From positions 186,001 to 250,000 of the forward strand of contig NZ_FUWJ01000003.1 in the NCBI RefSeq assembly GCF_900167455.1: 64,000 nt of DNA. The letters are read 5' to 3'. The position numbers and the translations under genes were made by a program. Below, in pieces: positions 33,847-41,265 of the stretch. The notes beneath the pieces were generated by a model. The model made no database searches. It was not told the origin of the DNA and worked only from the letters and a program-made list of their open reading frames with translations. How positions within the stretch are numbered: position 1 is the first letter of the stretch; each line of letters opens with the position of its first letter. Origin of the DNA: Enhydrobacter aerosaccus (GTDB lineage Bacteria > Pseudomonadota > Alphaproteobacteria > Reyranellales > Reyranellaceae).

Positions 33847-34497
33847 CTAACCTACGATCTTGCGCAGCGCCTCGAGCGTGCTCTCGGGCTCGGGGCGATG
33901 GGTATAGTCGGGATCGGCCTCGACCGATCGCACGATGCCGCCGTCGTCGATCACGAAACGCGCCGGCACCGGCAGGCGCCACGAGGGATCGCCATTGCGG
34001 ACGGCAAGGTCGTTGCCGAAGCTGAGATAGACCTTTCGCAGGTCGTCGGGCAGCGTGAAGGCAAGACCGAACGCCTCGGCGACGGCCGACTTCTCGTCCC
34101 ACAGGATCGGAAAAGTGAGTTTCTGCTTGGCCGCCATGTCCGCAACGCGCGCGGGCAGTTCTGGCGAGATCACAACCAAGGATGCCCCAAGGGCGGCGAT
34201 ATCGGCGTAGATGGTCTGCAGAGCGTCCAGCTCATGTCTGCAGTAGGGTCACCACGATCCCCGGAAGAAGGATAGGACCAGCGGGCCGCCGGCCAGCAGA
34301 TCCTCCGACGACACGCGCCTGCCGTCGTGGTTGGACAGCTCGAAGGCCGGCATCCTGCCGCCCACCGGCACGATGCGGTCGAGAATACCGGAACGGCGCA
34401 GGTCCTCGGTGGCCCGGTGCATGATCGCCTGGCTTTCGGGGGGAATACGCGTCGCCGAGGCCGCGCGAGTGGCGGCGAGCTTTTCTTCCAGAGACAT
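33847..34497 (-). CDS. peroxiredoxin-like AhpC/TSA-fold selenoprotein (in-frame TGA = selenocysteine)
   Basis: A 216-residue thioredoxin-fold protein when TGA at 34249-34251 is read as selenocysteine 83. The local sequence is LVLSFFRGSW, TGA, PYCRHEL; the usual family motif is (Y/F)RGxWCPYC, so the TGA replaces exactly the first Cys of CPYC. Sequence after the TGA continues the same fold in the same frame (LVVISPELPA, FPILWDEKSAVAEAFGL, PARFVIDDGGIV). Start ATG 34497 is preceded by GGAGGA; an ATG at 34512 overlaps the DUF1330 stop. It probably reduces peroxides or disulfides using thioredoxin or glutathione, with Sec as the reactive residue. Confidence 0.9.
34216..34243 (-). promoter_or_regulatory. 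bacterial SECIS hairpin for the peroxiredoxin-like selenoprotein
   Basis: CUGCA (from base 6 after the UGA) pairs with UGCAG, then a GACAU bulge ending in U, an upper stem GAGC/GCUC and a UGGAC loop at bases 20-24 after the UGA. The bulged U under a short stem with a GG-containing loop is the layout of the E. coli fdhF SECIS. Confidence 0.75.
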
Positions 34498-34511
34498 CGG
34501 TCGGTCCTCCA

Positions 34512-34916
34512 TCAGGGCTTGGCAAGCTTGGTGTAGGTTTCACGAACGGCGACGATGGCGTGGTCGGTACAGGCATTCTCGCGCTCGACGTTGGCGCGGG
34601 CATAATCGGACGACGTCATCATGGCGATGAAGGAGGCCCGCGACGGATAGCGGACCAGCGCGACATAGTCCCAGCGATGCGCCTCGGGCACGCCCAGCGC
34701 CACCGCCTGCGCCTCGCCCGTCCAGACGATCGTTCCGCCCTGGGCCTTGATCAGCTTGATCGACAGGGCGCTGTAGCGGAGATAGGCATCCCAGCCGCTG
34801 CCGTTGCCGTCGCGCGAGCGTTCGCGGAAGCGCATCAGGTTCAGCATCGTGACGGGTCCGTCATCCGGCAGAGCCTGCAGAAGATCGACGTTGAGGACGT
34901 TGAGATGGTCGATCAC
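34512..34916 (-). CDS. DUF1330 domain-containing protein
   Basis: A 134-residue protein of the DUF1330/dimeric alpha-beta barrel group: VTMLNLMRFRERS, WDAYLRYSALSIKLIKAQGGTIVWTGEAQAV and WDYVALVRYPSRASFIAMM. Function unknown. It overlaps the TetR gene as ATGA at its start and abuts the peroxiredoxin-like gene at its end, so it belongs to the selenoprotein operon. It may bind a small molecule handled by that operon. Confidence 0.85.
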   Translation of the reverse strand: MIDHLNVLNVDLLQALPDDGPVTMLNLMRFRERSRDGNGSGWDAYLRYSALSIKLIKAQGGTIVWTGEAQAVALGVPEAHRWDYVALVRYPSRASFIAMMTSSDYARANVERENACTDHAIVAVRETYTKLAKP

Positions 34917-35512
34917 GGTGCCATCTCCAGAAGCGCGAGGGCGGGCTGTGCAACACTGTCGAGGACGCGCCGCTTGGCGCCGGTGCGAGCCAGGACGCGA
35001 ATGCCGAGGACCACGCCCAGGAGATGGGCAGAGATGGTTGCGGGATCGATATCGGCGGGCACCTGCGCCTGGCGCGCTGCCGCTTCCAGATTGCGGCGAA
35101 AGAACGCCCGGATCTCGTCCAGGTAGCCCGCGACCAGGCGGCCCAGCTCGGCGTCGCGCGTGGCGACATCGAGAGCGGAGTTCACGAGCAGGCAGCCTTT
35201 GCAGTCAGGATCCTTGACCGAGCGCTCGATGATCTCCGCCAAAAAGGCCTCGATTGCCTGCTTCGGGGCGTGGCGTGCCTCGATCCGGGCGATGCGCTCG
35301 CGCATCGAGCGATTGGCATAGCGCTCCAGGGAACGCCGGAAGAGTTCGCGCTTGTCGCCATAGGCGTTGTAGAAGCTGGCGCTGCCGATCCCCATGGCTT
35401 CCGCCAGGTCGCGCACCGAACTCGCCTCGTAACCCCGCGCCCAGAAGCAATCGACCGCCGAGTCGAGCGCCTGATCTTCGTCGAAAGCCTTGAGACGGGC
35501 CATGGGCGGCAT
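34913..35512 (-). CDS. TetR/AcrR family transcriptional regulator
   Basis: A 199-residue regulator. The N-terminal helix-turn-helix is CFWARGYEASSVRDLAEAMGIGSASFYNAYGDKRELF, classic TetR. The C-terminal domain contains CKGCLLVNSALDVA, a feature of TetR_C_6/YcdC-like regulators that bind small organic molecules. It is the first gene of the leftward operon carrying both selenoprotein genes, with overlapping stop and start (ATGA) to DUF1330. A perfect inverted repeat lies immediately upstream. Confidence 0.92.
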   Translation of the reverse strand: MPPMARLKAFDEDQALDSAVDCFWARGYEASSVRDLAEAMGIGSASFYNAYGDKRELFRRSLERYANRSMRERIARIEARHAPKQAIEAFLAEIIERSVKDPDCKGCLLVNSALDVATRDAELGRLVAGYLDEIRAFFRRNLEAAARQAQVPADIDPATISAHLLGVVLGIRVLARTGAKRRVLDSVAQPALALLEMAP

Positions 35513-35518
35513 GCAACC

Positions 35519-35548
35519 ATTATTCTGGAACGTGCGCTACAGAATAAT
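35519..35548. promoter_or_regulatory. inverted repeat, probable TetR operator
   Basis: ATTATTCTG (35519-35527) and CAGAATAAT (35540-35548) form a perfect 9-base inverted repeat with a 12-base spacer, starting 7 bases upstream of the TetR start. A second related site, palindrome TTCTGCAGAA at 35620-35629, and the 10-base ATTCTGGAAC shared with 35607-35616, lie further upstream. These suit autorepression of the selenoprotein operon. Confidence 0.6.
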
Positions 35549-35718
35549 GCGGAAGCGACGCAGCGGCTGCCCCCAACCCTCGGCGCCCGTGCAATTGGGG
35601 CGGGGCATTCTGGAACGGATTCTGCAGAAAGACCGGTTTCCCGGCCCGGGCGACCGGCGGCCGCACCCGCGGGGCAGCGCGCTAGGCTGGCGGGTCCGTC
35701 TCCGATAATATCCGGGCA

Positions 35719-37155
35719 ATGGCCGCCGATATCACCATCCACGCCCCATCGGCGCGGCAGGCAACGCGCTTCGTCCCGGCCTTCGGCCTCACCTGGCGCA
35801 TCATGGGCCTGGTCGTCGCCGCCATCATGGCCGCCGAGATGCTGCTGTTCCTGCCGATGATCGGGCGCTTCCGCATGGCCCATCTCGAACAGCTGATCGA
35901 GAGCGGCACGCTGGCGGCCCTGGCGCTCGATGCCACGCCCGACAACATGGTCACGGAAGACGTGAAGCGCACGCTGCTGAACAACGCGCGTGTCGATGCG
36001 GTGGTGCTGATCGAGCCGAATCGGCCCAAGCGGGCGCTGCTCAACATTCTGCCACGACCGGACATGCCGACCTTCAACCTGAAGGAGCGGGGCGCCATCG
36101 GACTGATCTGGGATGCGCTGGTGGCGATGGCGCGCGATGGCTCGTACTACATCCGCGTCGGCGGCGAATCCATGCGCCTGCCGCACGCCATGGTTTGGAT
36201 CGTCGTCGACGAGCTGCCGATCCGCATCGCCATGTACGCCTATGCCGGACGCATGCTGATGCTGTCGGCGATCGTCGCCGCCTTCACCGCCTCGCTGCTG
36301 TTCCTCGCGTTGCGCTGGCTGGTGATCCGGCCGCTGCAGGATCTGTCCGAGGATATGACCGCCTTCCGGCGCGCGCCGGAGGAGCTTGGACGCGAACGGC
36401 CGACCAGCGGTCGTGACGACGAGATCGGCATTGTCGATCGCGAGTTCCGCAACCTGCAACGCGAGCTACGCGCCTCGCTACGCCAGAAATCGCGGCTGGC
36501 GGAGATCGGCGCCGCCTCGAACAAGATCAATCACGATCTGCGCAACATGCTGTCGACTGCGCGGCTATTGTCGGATCGCCTGGCGCAGAGCGACGACGAA
36601 CGCACCCGCAAGTTCGCACCGACGATCCTGAGAACGATCGACCGCGCGACGCGACTGGCCAGCGAGGCGATCGAATATGTGCGGGACCGACCGACTCCCC
36701 GGCTGACCTGGTTCGACCTCAGCGACCTCGTCGACGAGGTGGGGGTTGCCTTGCAGGAGCAGGGCGAAGAAAGCGATCCGAACCTGCTGCGCAACTGGAT
36801 CAACGCGCTGGAGTGCGAGCGGCGGCTGCAGGCCGATCGCGATCTGCTCTATCGCGTCTTCACCAATCTCGGCCGCAACGCCTTCGAAGCCGGCGCAACG
36901 ACGGTCACGATCACGGCACAGGATGAGGGGCCCTGTCTGGCCGTCGACGTCGCCGACAATGGCGTCGGCATCCCTCCCGAAGTGATGGCCCAGCTCTTCC
37001 GGCCGTTCACGACCGGCGGCCGCGCTGGCGGGGCAGGTCTTGGACTCGCGATCGCGCGCGATCTCGTGCAGGCCCATAGTGGCGAGATCATGCTGAATGC
37101 CACCGGCCCGCAGGGCACCACCTTCCGCTTCACGCTGCCATCCGCCATCGCCTGA
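35719..37155 (+). CDS. sensor histidine kinase
   Basis: A 478-residue membrane kinase. Two membrane segments (about residues 26-48 and 178-200) bracket a periplasmic domain of about 130 residues, followed by a HAMP-like linker. The phosphoacceptor is His272 in INHDLRNML, an HDLRN variant, and the ATPase has N box LGRNAFEAGA, G1 DNGVGIP and G2 AGGAGLGLAIA. No response regulator lies next to it, so it is an orphan; its partner must be elsewhere. It is divergent from the TetR-selenoprotein operon. Confidence 0.9.
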   Translation: MAADITIHAPSARQATRFVPAFGLTWRIMGLVVAAIMAAEMLLFLPMIGRFRMAHLEQLIESGTLAALALDATPDNMVTEDVKRTLLNNARVDAVVLIEPNRPKRALLNILPRPDMPTFNLKERGAIGLIWDALVAMARDGSYYIRVGGESMRLPHAMVWIVVDELPIRIAMYAYAGRMLMLSAIVAAFTASLLFLALRWLVIRPLQDLSEDMTAFRRAPEELGRERPTSGRDDEIGIVDREFRNLQRELRASLRQKSRLAEIGAASNKINHDLRNMLSTARLLSDRLAQSDDERTRKFAPTILRTIDRATRLASEAIEYVRDRPTPRLTWFDLSDLVDEVGVALQEQGEESDPNLLRNWINALECERRLQADRDLLYRVFTNLGRNAFEAGATTVTITAQDEGPCLAVDVADNGVGIPPEVMAQLFRPFTTGGRAGGAGLGLAIARDLVQAHSGEIMLNATGPQGTTFRFTLPSAIA

Positions 37156-37167
37156 GCGTCGGCGGCT

Positions 37168-37926
37168 TCAAGATCCCTGCTGCAGCAAACGGGTGGCGAA
37201 GGTCCGGATGCGTTCGGCGTTCACGCCGAGATCGGACTTACCGGTCCGGCTCTTCGAGCGAATGTCGATGCGGCTGCCATCCGGTCCATCCTTGCGGATC
37301 CGGATCGAGATATCGTCCTGGAAACCGAACCAGGGGCTGGTCGCGACCGCCTCGATCCGTCCCTCAGACGGTGCCCGCGCCACCACGTCCCAGCCCATCT
37401 CCATCGCGACCTGATCGACCCGCTTGAAGGCTTCGGCCGGCGCGATGCGTAGCTTGATCGGTGTCAGATCCGGATAGATCGCATGCTGCAGCTCGGCGGC
37501 ACTCGGCCCCGGATAGGCGGGGTCGTTGGTTGCGCCCTGGCGCATCTTCGCGGTGACGACCAGCTTGGGCGGATCCTCCGTATCGGTCGTGATGTCGTTC
37601 AGCGCCGGCGCCCGATAGGCATGCATCAGCCAGGAAAGCGGCGCCCAGGCGGCCGCGATACCGATCCCCAAGGCGAGCAGGGCCGCGAGGAAGCCGCGCC
37701 GTCGTTCGCCCGGACGTGTCGGGACCACCGTGGCGAGCCCGAGGGCAATGGCGCCGGTGGCGAGGTAGAAGCCATAGCGGAAGACATCCAGCGCGATATC
37801 GCGATCGAGGCCGAGATAACGGTGCAGCGGTCCGGCGATCGCCACGACCGGCGCCGCCAGGCAAGCCAAGTAGAAAGCCATACGCGCCAGGCGATGGCTT
37901 ACCGGGTTGGCCGCGCGAAAGATCAT
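37168..37926 (-). CDS. DUF1499 membrane protein
   Basis: A 252-residue protein with three N-terminal membrane segments (to about residue 105) and a C-terminal DUF1499 domain: LNDITTDTEDPPKL, GRIEAVATSPWFGFQDDISIRI and RSKSRTGKSDLGVNAERIRTF. Common in alphaproteobacteria; function unknown. Its stop is 12 bases from the convergent kinase gene. Confidence 0.9.
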   Translation of the reverse strand: MIFRAANPVSHRLARMAFYLACLAAPVVAIAGPLHRYLGLDRDIALDVFRYGFYLATGAIALGLATVVPTRPGERRRGFLAALLALGIGIAAAWAPLSWLMHAYRAPALNDITTDTEDPPKLVVTAKMRQGATNDPAYPGPSAAELQHAIYPDLTPIKLRIAPAEAFKRVDQVAMEMGWDVVARAPSEGRIEAVATSPWFGFQDDISIRIRKDGPDGSRIDIRSKSRTGKSDLGVNAERIRTFATRLLQQGS

Positions 37927-38029
37927 ACCGTCTCCACTGTCACGGCATCGTAACGCTGAAAGTCATCCCGTCCATCCCGGCAGCGCTAATCCCCTCGACA
38001 GGCCATCCAACCTTCTCTAAGCGCGGCCT

Positions 38030-38911
38030 ATGACGATCGTCACCCTCGAACGCAACCGGGCCATGGCCGCCGGCCTTGCCGCCATCGGCCTGTGGGGCGC
38101 GTTGGCCACGCTGTCGGTGCTGGCCGGTCCGGTGCCGCCCTTCCAGATGGTGGCCATGACCTTTGCCATCGGCGCCACGATCGGCATCGTCCGGGCACGC
38201 CGCCGCGGCCTGGGCTGGCTCGACCTGCTGCGCTGGCCAGGACGCGTCTGGTTGCTGGGCGTGGCAGGACTGTTCGGCTATCACGCGCTGTACTTCGCGG
38301 CCCTGCAGCTTGCCCCACCGGCCGAGGCCAATCTGGTGAACTATCTGTGGCCGCTGCTCATCGTCCTGCTGTCGGCGCCCCTCGCCGGCCAGCGCCTGGG
38401 CTGGTCCCACATCATGGGGGCGGCGCTGGGCTTCGCCGGGGTCGCCTTGCTCGCCTTCGGGCGCGGTCTGACCTTCGACGCCGCCCATGCCTTTGGCTAT
38501 CTACTGGCCTTGGGTTGCGCCGTCACCTGGTCGCTCTACTCGGTCCTGTCGCGCCGCTTCGGCGAGACTCCGACCGATGCGATCGCCGCCTTCTGCACCG
38601 CGGCCTCGTTGCTCTCGCTGGTGTGCCACCTGCTGTTCGAAGCGACGGTCTGGCCGGCGACGACGACCGCCTGGCTCGCCGTGATCGCGCTCGGGATCGG
38701 CCCGACCGGCGGCGCCTTCTATCTGTGGGATCATGCGGTCAAGCGCGGCGACATCCGGGCCCTGGGTGCGCTCAGCTACGCGGCGCCGATCCTCTCGACC
38801 ACGCTGCTTATCCTGTGCGGCCTGGCCGATCCGACCCGATCCCTGCTGCTGGCCGCCCTACTGGTGACGGCCGGCGCCGTGCTGGCCTCGCGCGAGATGT
38901 GGAAGCGCTGA
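38030..38911 (+). CDS. EamA-type DMT family exporter
   Basis: A 293-residue protein with about ten membrane segments in two EamA halves. Segments such as GYHALYFAALQLAPPAEANLVNYLWPLLIVLLS are like aromatic amino-acid exporters of the YddG type. Export of a metabolite is probable, but the substrate is not shown. It stands alone on the forward strand. Confidence 0.87.
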   Translation: MTIVTLERNRAMAAGLAAIGLWGALATLSVLAGPVPPFQMVAMTFAIGATIGIVRARRRGLGWLDLLRWPGRVWLLGVAGLFGYHALYFAALQLAPPAEANLVNYLWPLLIVLLSAPLAGQRLGWSHIMGAALGFAGVALLAFGRGLTFDAAHAFGYLLALGCAVTWSLYSVLSRRFGETPTDAIAAFCTAASLLSLVCHLLFEATVWPATTTAWLAVIALGIGPTGGAFYLWDHAVKRGDIRALGALSYAAPILSTTLLILCGLADPTRSLLLAALLVTAGAVLASREMWKR

Positions 38912-38932
38912 CCGCCAGAACGGCCGTTGCCG

Positions 38933-39352
38933 TCACGAAGGTTCCCAGCCCGGCGGGGCGAGTTCGAACCCCTCGAACTGGAAGGCGGGAGCGACAGTGC
39001 ATCCAACCAGGGTCCAGTGGCCGAGCGAGCGGGCTGCCTGCCAGACGCCGCGCCGCACCACCGCCTGTGGCATCTCGCCAATCTCGAAATCGCCGCCGAG
39101 ACGCAACGCGTGCTTCTTGTAGCCATCCTCGCTGAGCGACAACTCCAAAGGCGCCCCGGCGTAGAAGTGCCAGATCTCGTCGGCATCGACGCGATGCCAG
39201 TGCGAGCGCTCGCCGGCCTTGAGCAGGAAGTAGATCGCCGTGCTGGCACCGCGCGGCCGGTCGGCGGCGCGATACATCTCGCGATAATGACCGCCCTCGG
39301 GATGCGGTTGCAGCCCGAGGCGGGCAATGATGTCGTCTGCGGTCGCAGCCAT
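38933..39352 (-). CDS. cupin protein of the DUF985 family
   Basis: A 139-residue cupin. The family order is LGLQPHPEGGHYREMYRA, then STAIYFLLKAGERSHWHRVDADEIWHFYAGAPLEL and, near the end, LVGCTVAPAFQFEGFELAP. The histidines of HWHRVDADE match a metal- or ligand-binding cupin site. Function unknown (structural relatives include yeast YML079w). It follows the GST gene by 3 bases on the same strand. Confidence 0.9.
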   Translation of the reverse strand: MAATADDIIARLGLQPHPEGGHYREMYRAADRPRGASTAIYFLLKAGERSHWHRVDADEIWHFYAGAPLELSLSEDGYKKHALRLGGDFEIGEMPQAVVRRGVWQAARSLGHWTLVGCTVAPAFQFEGFELAPPGWEPS

Positions 39353-39355
39353 CGC

Positions 39356-39976
39356 TCAGCCCGGGGGCGGCACGGTCGCCTTCATCGACGGCGTCTTGGC
39401 GATCGCGGCGAACCACTTGGCGAGCTTGGAATACCGTGCGCGCCAATCGAAAGCAGCGAAGCGAAGATCGAGGTAACCGAGCGCACAGGCGACGGAGATG
39501 GTGCCGATCGTGGGCTTGCCCTTCAGGGCCTTGGCCTCGGCATCGAGCTGGGTCAGCACCCCCTCGATCTTCTTCATCTGGCCCTTGCTCCAGTCGGACC
39601 AGCGCTTTTCCTCGGGCCGCAGGGCGCCTTCGTAGCGGGCCAGCAAGGCGGCATCGAGCAGGCCGTCGGCCATGGCCTGCTGACGCAGCGCCATCCATCG
39701 CTCGCGACCCTTGCGCGGGAACAGCTTCCGCCCCTTGTGATGACTGTCGAGGTACTCGCAGATCACCGGCGAGTCGAAGAGGTCCATGCCCTTCACCGAC
39801 AGCACCGGAATCTTGCCGATGGGGTTGTGCTTGTCGACGTCGGCGTTAGGCGCCACCGGCGACAGCGCCACGTTCACCATCTCGATCTTCTTGTCGAGGC
39901 CGGTCTCGATGGCCATCACCCGGACCTTGCGGGCGTAGGGCGAGGCCGGCGAATAATAGAGCTTCATTCTGGCCAT
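39356..39976 (-). CDS. glutathione S-transferase family protein
   Basis: A 206-residue GST with SPASPYARKVRVMAIETGL at the start, HNPIGKIPVLSVKG (cis-proline) and LFDSPVICEYLDSH for glutathione binding. The C-terminal helical domain is complete. It is transcribed with the DUF985 cupin gene (3-base gap) and lies 29 bases after the Ldh-family dehydrogenase, so the three may form an operon. Confidence 0.92.
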   Translation of the reverse strand: MARMKLYYSPASPYARKVRVMAIETGLDKKIEMVNVALSPVAPNADVDKHNPIGKIPVLSVKGMDLFDSPVICEYLDSHHKGRKLFPRKGRERWMALRQQAMADGLLDAALLARYEGALRPEEKRWSDWSKGQMKKIEGVLTQLDAEAKALKGKPTIGTISVACALGYLDLRFAAFDWRARYSKLAKWFAAIAKTPSMKATVPPPG

Positions 39977-40005
39977 TGTTGTCTCTCCCCTATCCCGCCG
40001 TCACT

Positions 40006-41106
40006 TCAGGTCGAGGTGACATGCGGTATCTCCGTATCGTTGACCCGAACCTTGCGCGCCACGTCGAGCAGTTGCTGCCACGTGGTCGTATCGATCGGAA
40101 TCCCGTTCTTCTCGCGATCTTGTCGCCGTGCCCGTTCGGGCTCGCCCGGCATCAGCACTTCCTCGACCCCGGGCTGAGGTCTGGCGGACTTGACCCATTT
40201 GAAGAAGGTCTCGACCTCGTCCTCGAAGAACTCGGTGCCGCCCATCGTCTCGGGATCGATGATGACCGACAGCATGTTGTTGATGATGTCGTGCCCGTCC
40301 TTCTTGATGGTGCGCGGGCTGTGCGTGCGGCCGCCCGTGAGCGCACCGGCCAGCAGATCGCAGATCACGGCGAGTCCGCCCCCCTTGTGCAGGCCGAACG
40401 GCAGGATGGCACCATAAGGCGAGTTGTACATCACGGCGGGATCCACTGTCGGCCGGCCCTCGGCATCGATCAGCAGCCCGGACTCCATCTCCACCTTCTT
40501 GTTGTTGGCCACGCGCACCTTGCCCATCGCGACCTGGCTGGTGGCGAAATCGAGCACGATCGGTTCGTGGCCCTTGCGTGGAATCGCCGTGCAGTAGGGA
40601 TTGGTCGTGAAGCGCGCCTCGGCGCCCGCGAACGGCGCCACCAGCGACTTGTGGCCATGCACATTGACCCAGTGCGTGCTGACCAGGCCGGCGCGCGCGC
40701 ATTGTTCCGCCCAATGGCCGATGCGGCCGATGTGATGCGAGTTGGTCAGGCCGACGACACACACGCCGTGTTTTGTTGCGCGCTCGATGCCGATATCCAT
40801 CGCTTCCTTGGCGATGACCTGCCCATAGCCGGCGCCGCCGTCGATCACAATGACAGCGCCATTGTCCTTGACGATAGTTGCATGGTGATTACGAATACAG
40901 CGTCCGGTCGTCGTGTTCTGGATGTAGGACGGCATCATGCCGACGCCGTGGCTGTCATGGCCGAACAGGTTGGCCAGGACCAGTTGATCGGCTACCAGCT
41001 TGGCTTCCTCGGCCGAGCTGCCGTCGGCGCGGCAGATCGCGACGGTGAAGGCATGGAGCCGATCGGGTTTGATCCTGATCTCGCCGACGCCACTTTGCCC
41101 GACCAT
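40006..41106 (-). CDS. Ldh family (malate/L-lactate/ureidoglycolate) oxidoreductase
   Basis: A 366-residue NAD(P)-dependent oxidoreductase of the family of sulfolactate, malate and ureidoglycolate dehydrogenases, unrelated to classical lactate dehydrogenase. Signatures: ANLFGHDSHGVGMMPSYI with the catalytic His, the NSHHIGRIGHWAEQ region, and FATSQVAMGKVRVANNK followed by LPFGLHKGGGLAVICDLLAG. GGAGGG precedes the start. Substrate not determinable. Confidence 0.92.
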   Translation of the reverse strand: MVGQSGVGEIRIKPDRLHAFTVAICRADGSSAEEAKLVADQLVLANLFGHDSHGVGMMPSYIQNTTTGRCIRNHHATIVKDNGAVIVIDGGAGYGQVIAKEAMDIGIERATKHGVCVVGLTNSHHIGRIGHWAEQCARAGLVSTHWVNVHGHKSLVAPFAGAEARFTTNPYCTAIPRKGHEPIVLDFATSQVAMGKVRVANNKKVEMESGLLIDAEGRPTVDPAVMYNSPYGAILPFGLHKGGGLAVICDLLAGALTGGRTHSPRTIKKDGHDIINNMLSVIIDPETMGGTEFFEDEVETFFKWVKSARPQPGVEEVLMPGEPERARRQDREKNGIPIDTTTWQQLLDVARKVRVNDTEIPHVTST

Positions 41107-41265
41107 GCCCTATTCCCTCCCGAGATCGACCTTATTCGGGTGCAACGTTCCGCGTCGTAACCGAGCTGTCAATGTTCAAGCCGCATCGCAATGCTTCAGT
41201 GGCCGTGACCCACGTTCGAGACGACCTGATCCCGGGGACTTCCCTCCGATACCCGTGCTACTGAG

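Noticed and set aside
33357..34251. The two in-frame TGA codons as sequencing errors or pseudogene stops
   Set aside because: Both fall exactly on the redox Cys column of their families, frames continue unchanged for long distances, no other stops occur, and each is followed by a SECIS-like hairpin. Two independent decays of this sort are improbable.
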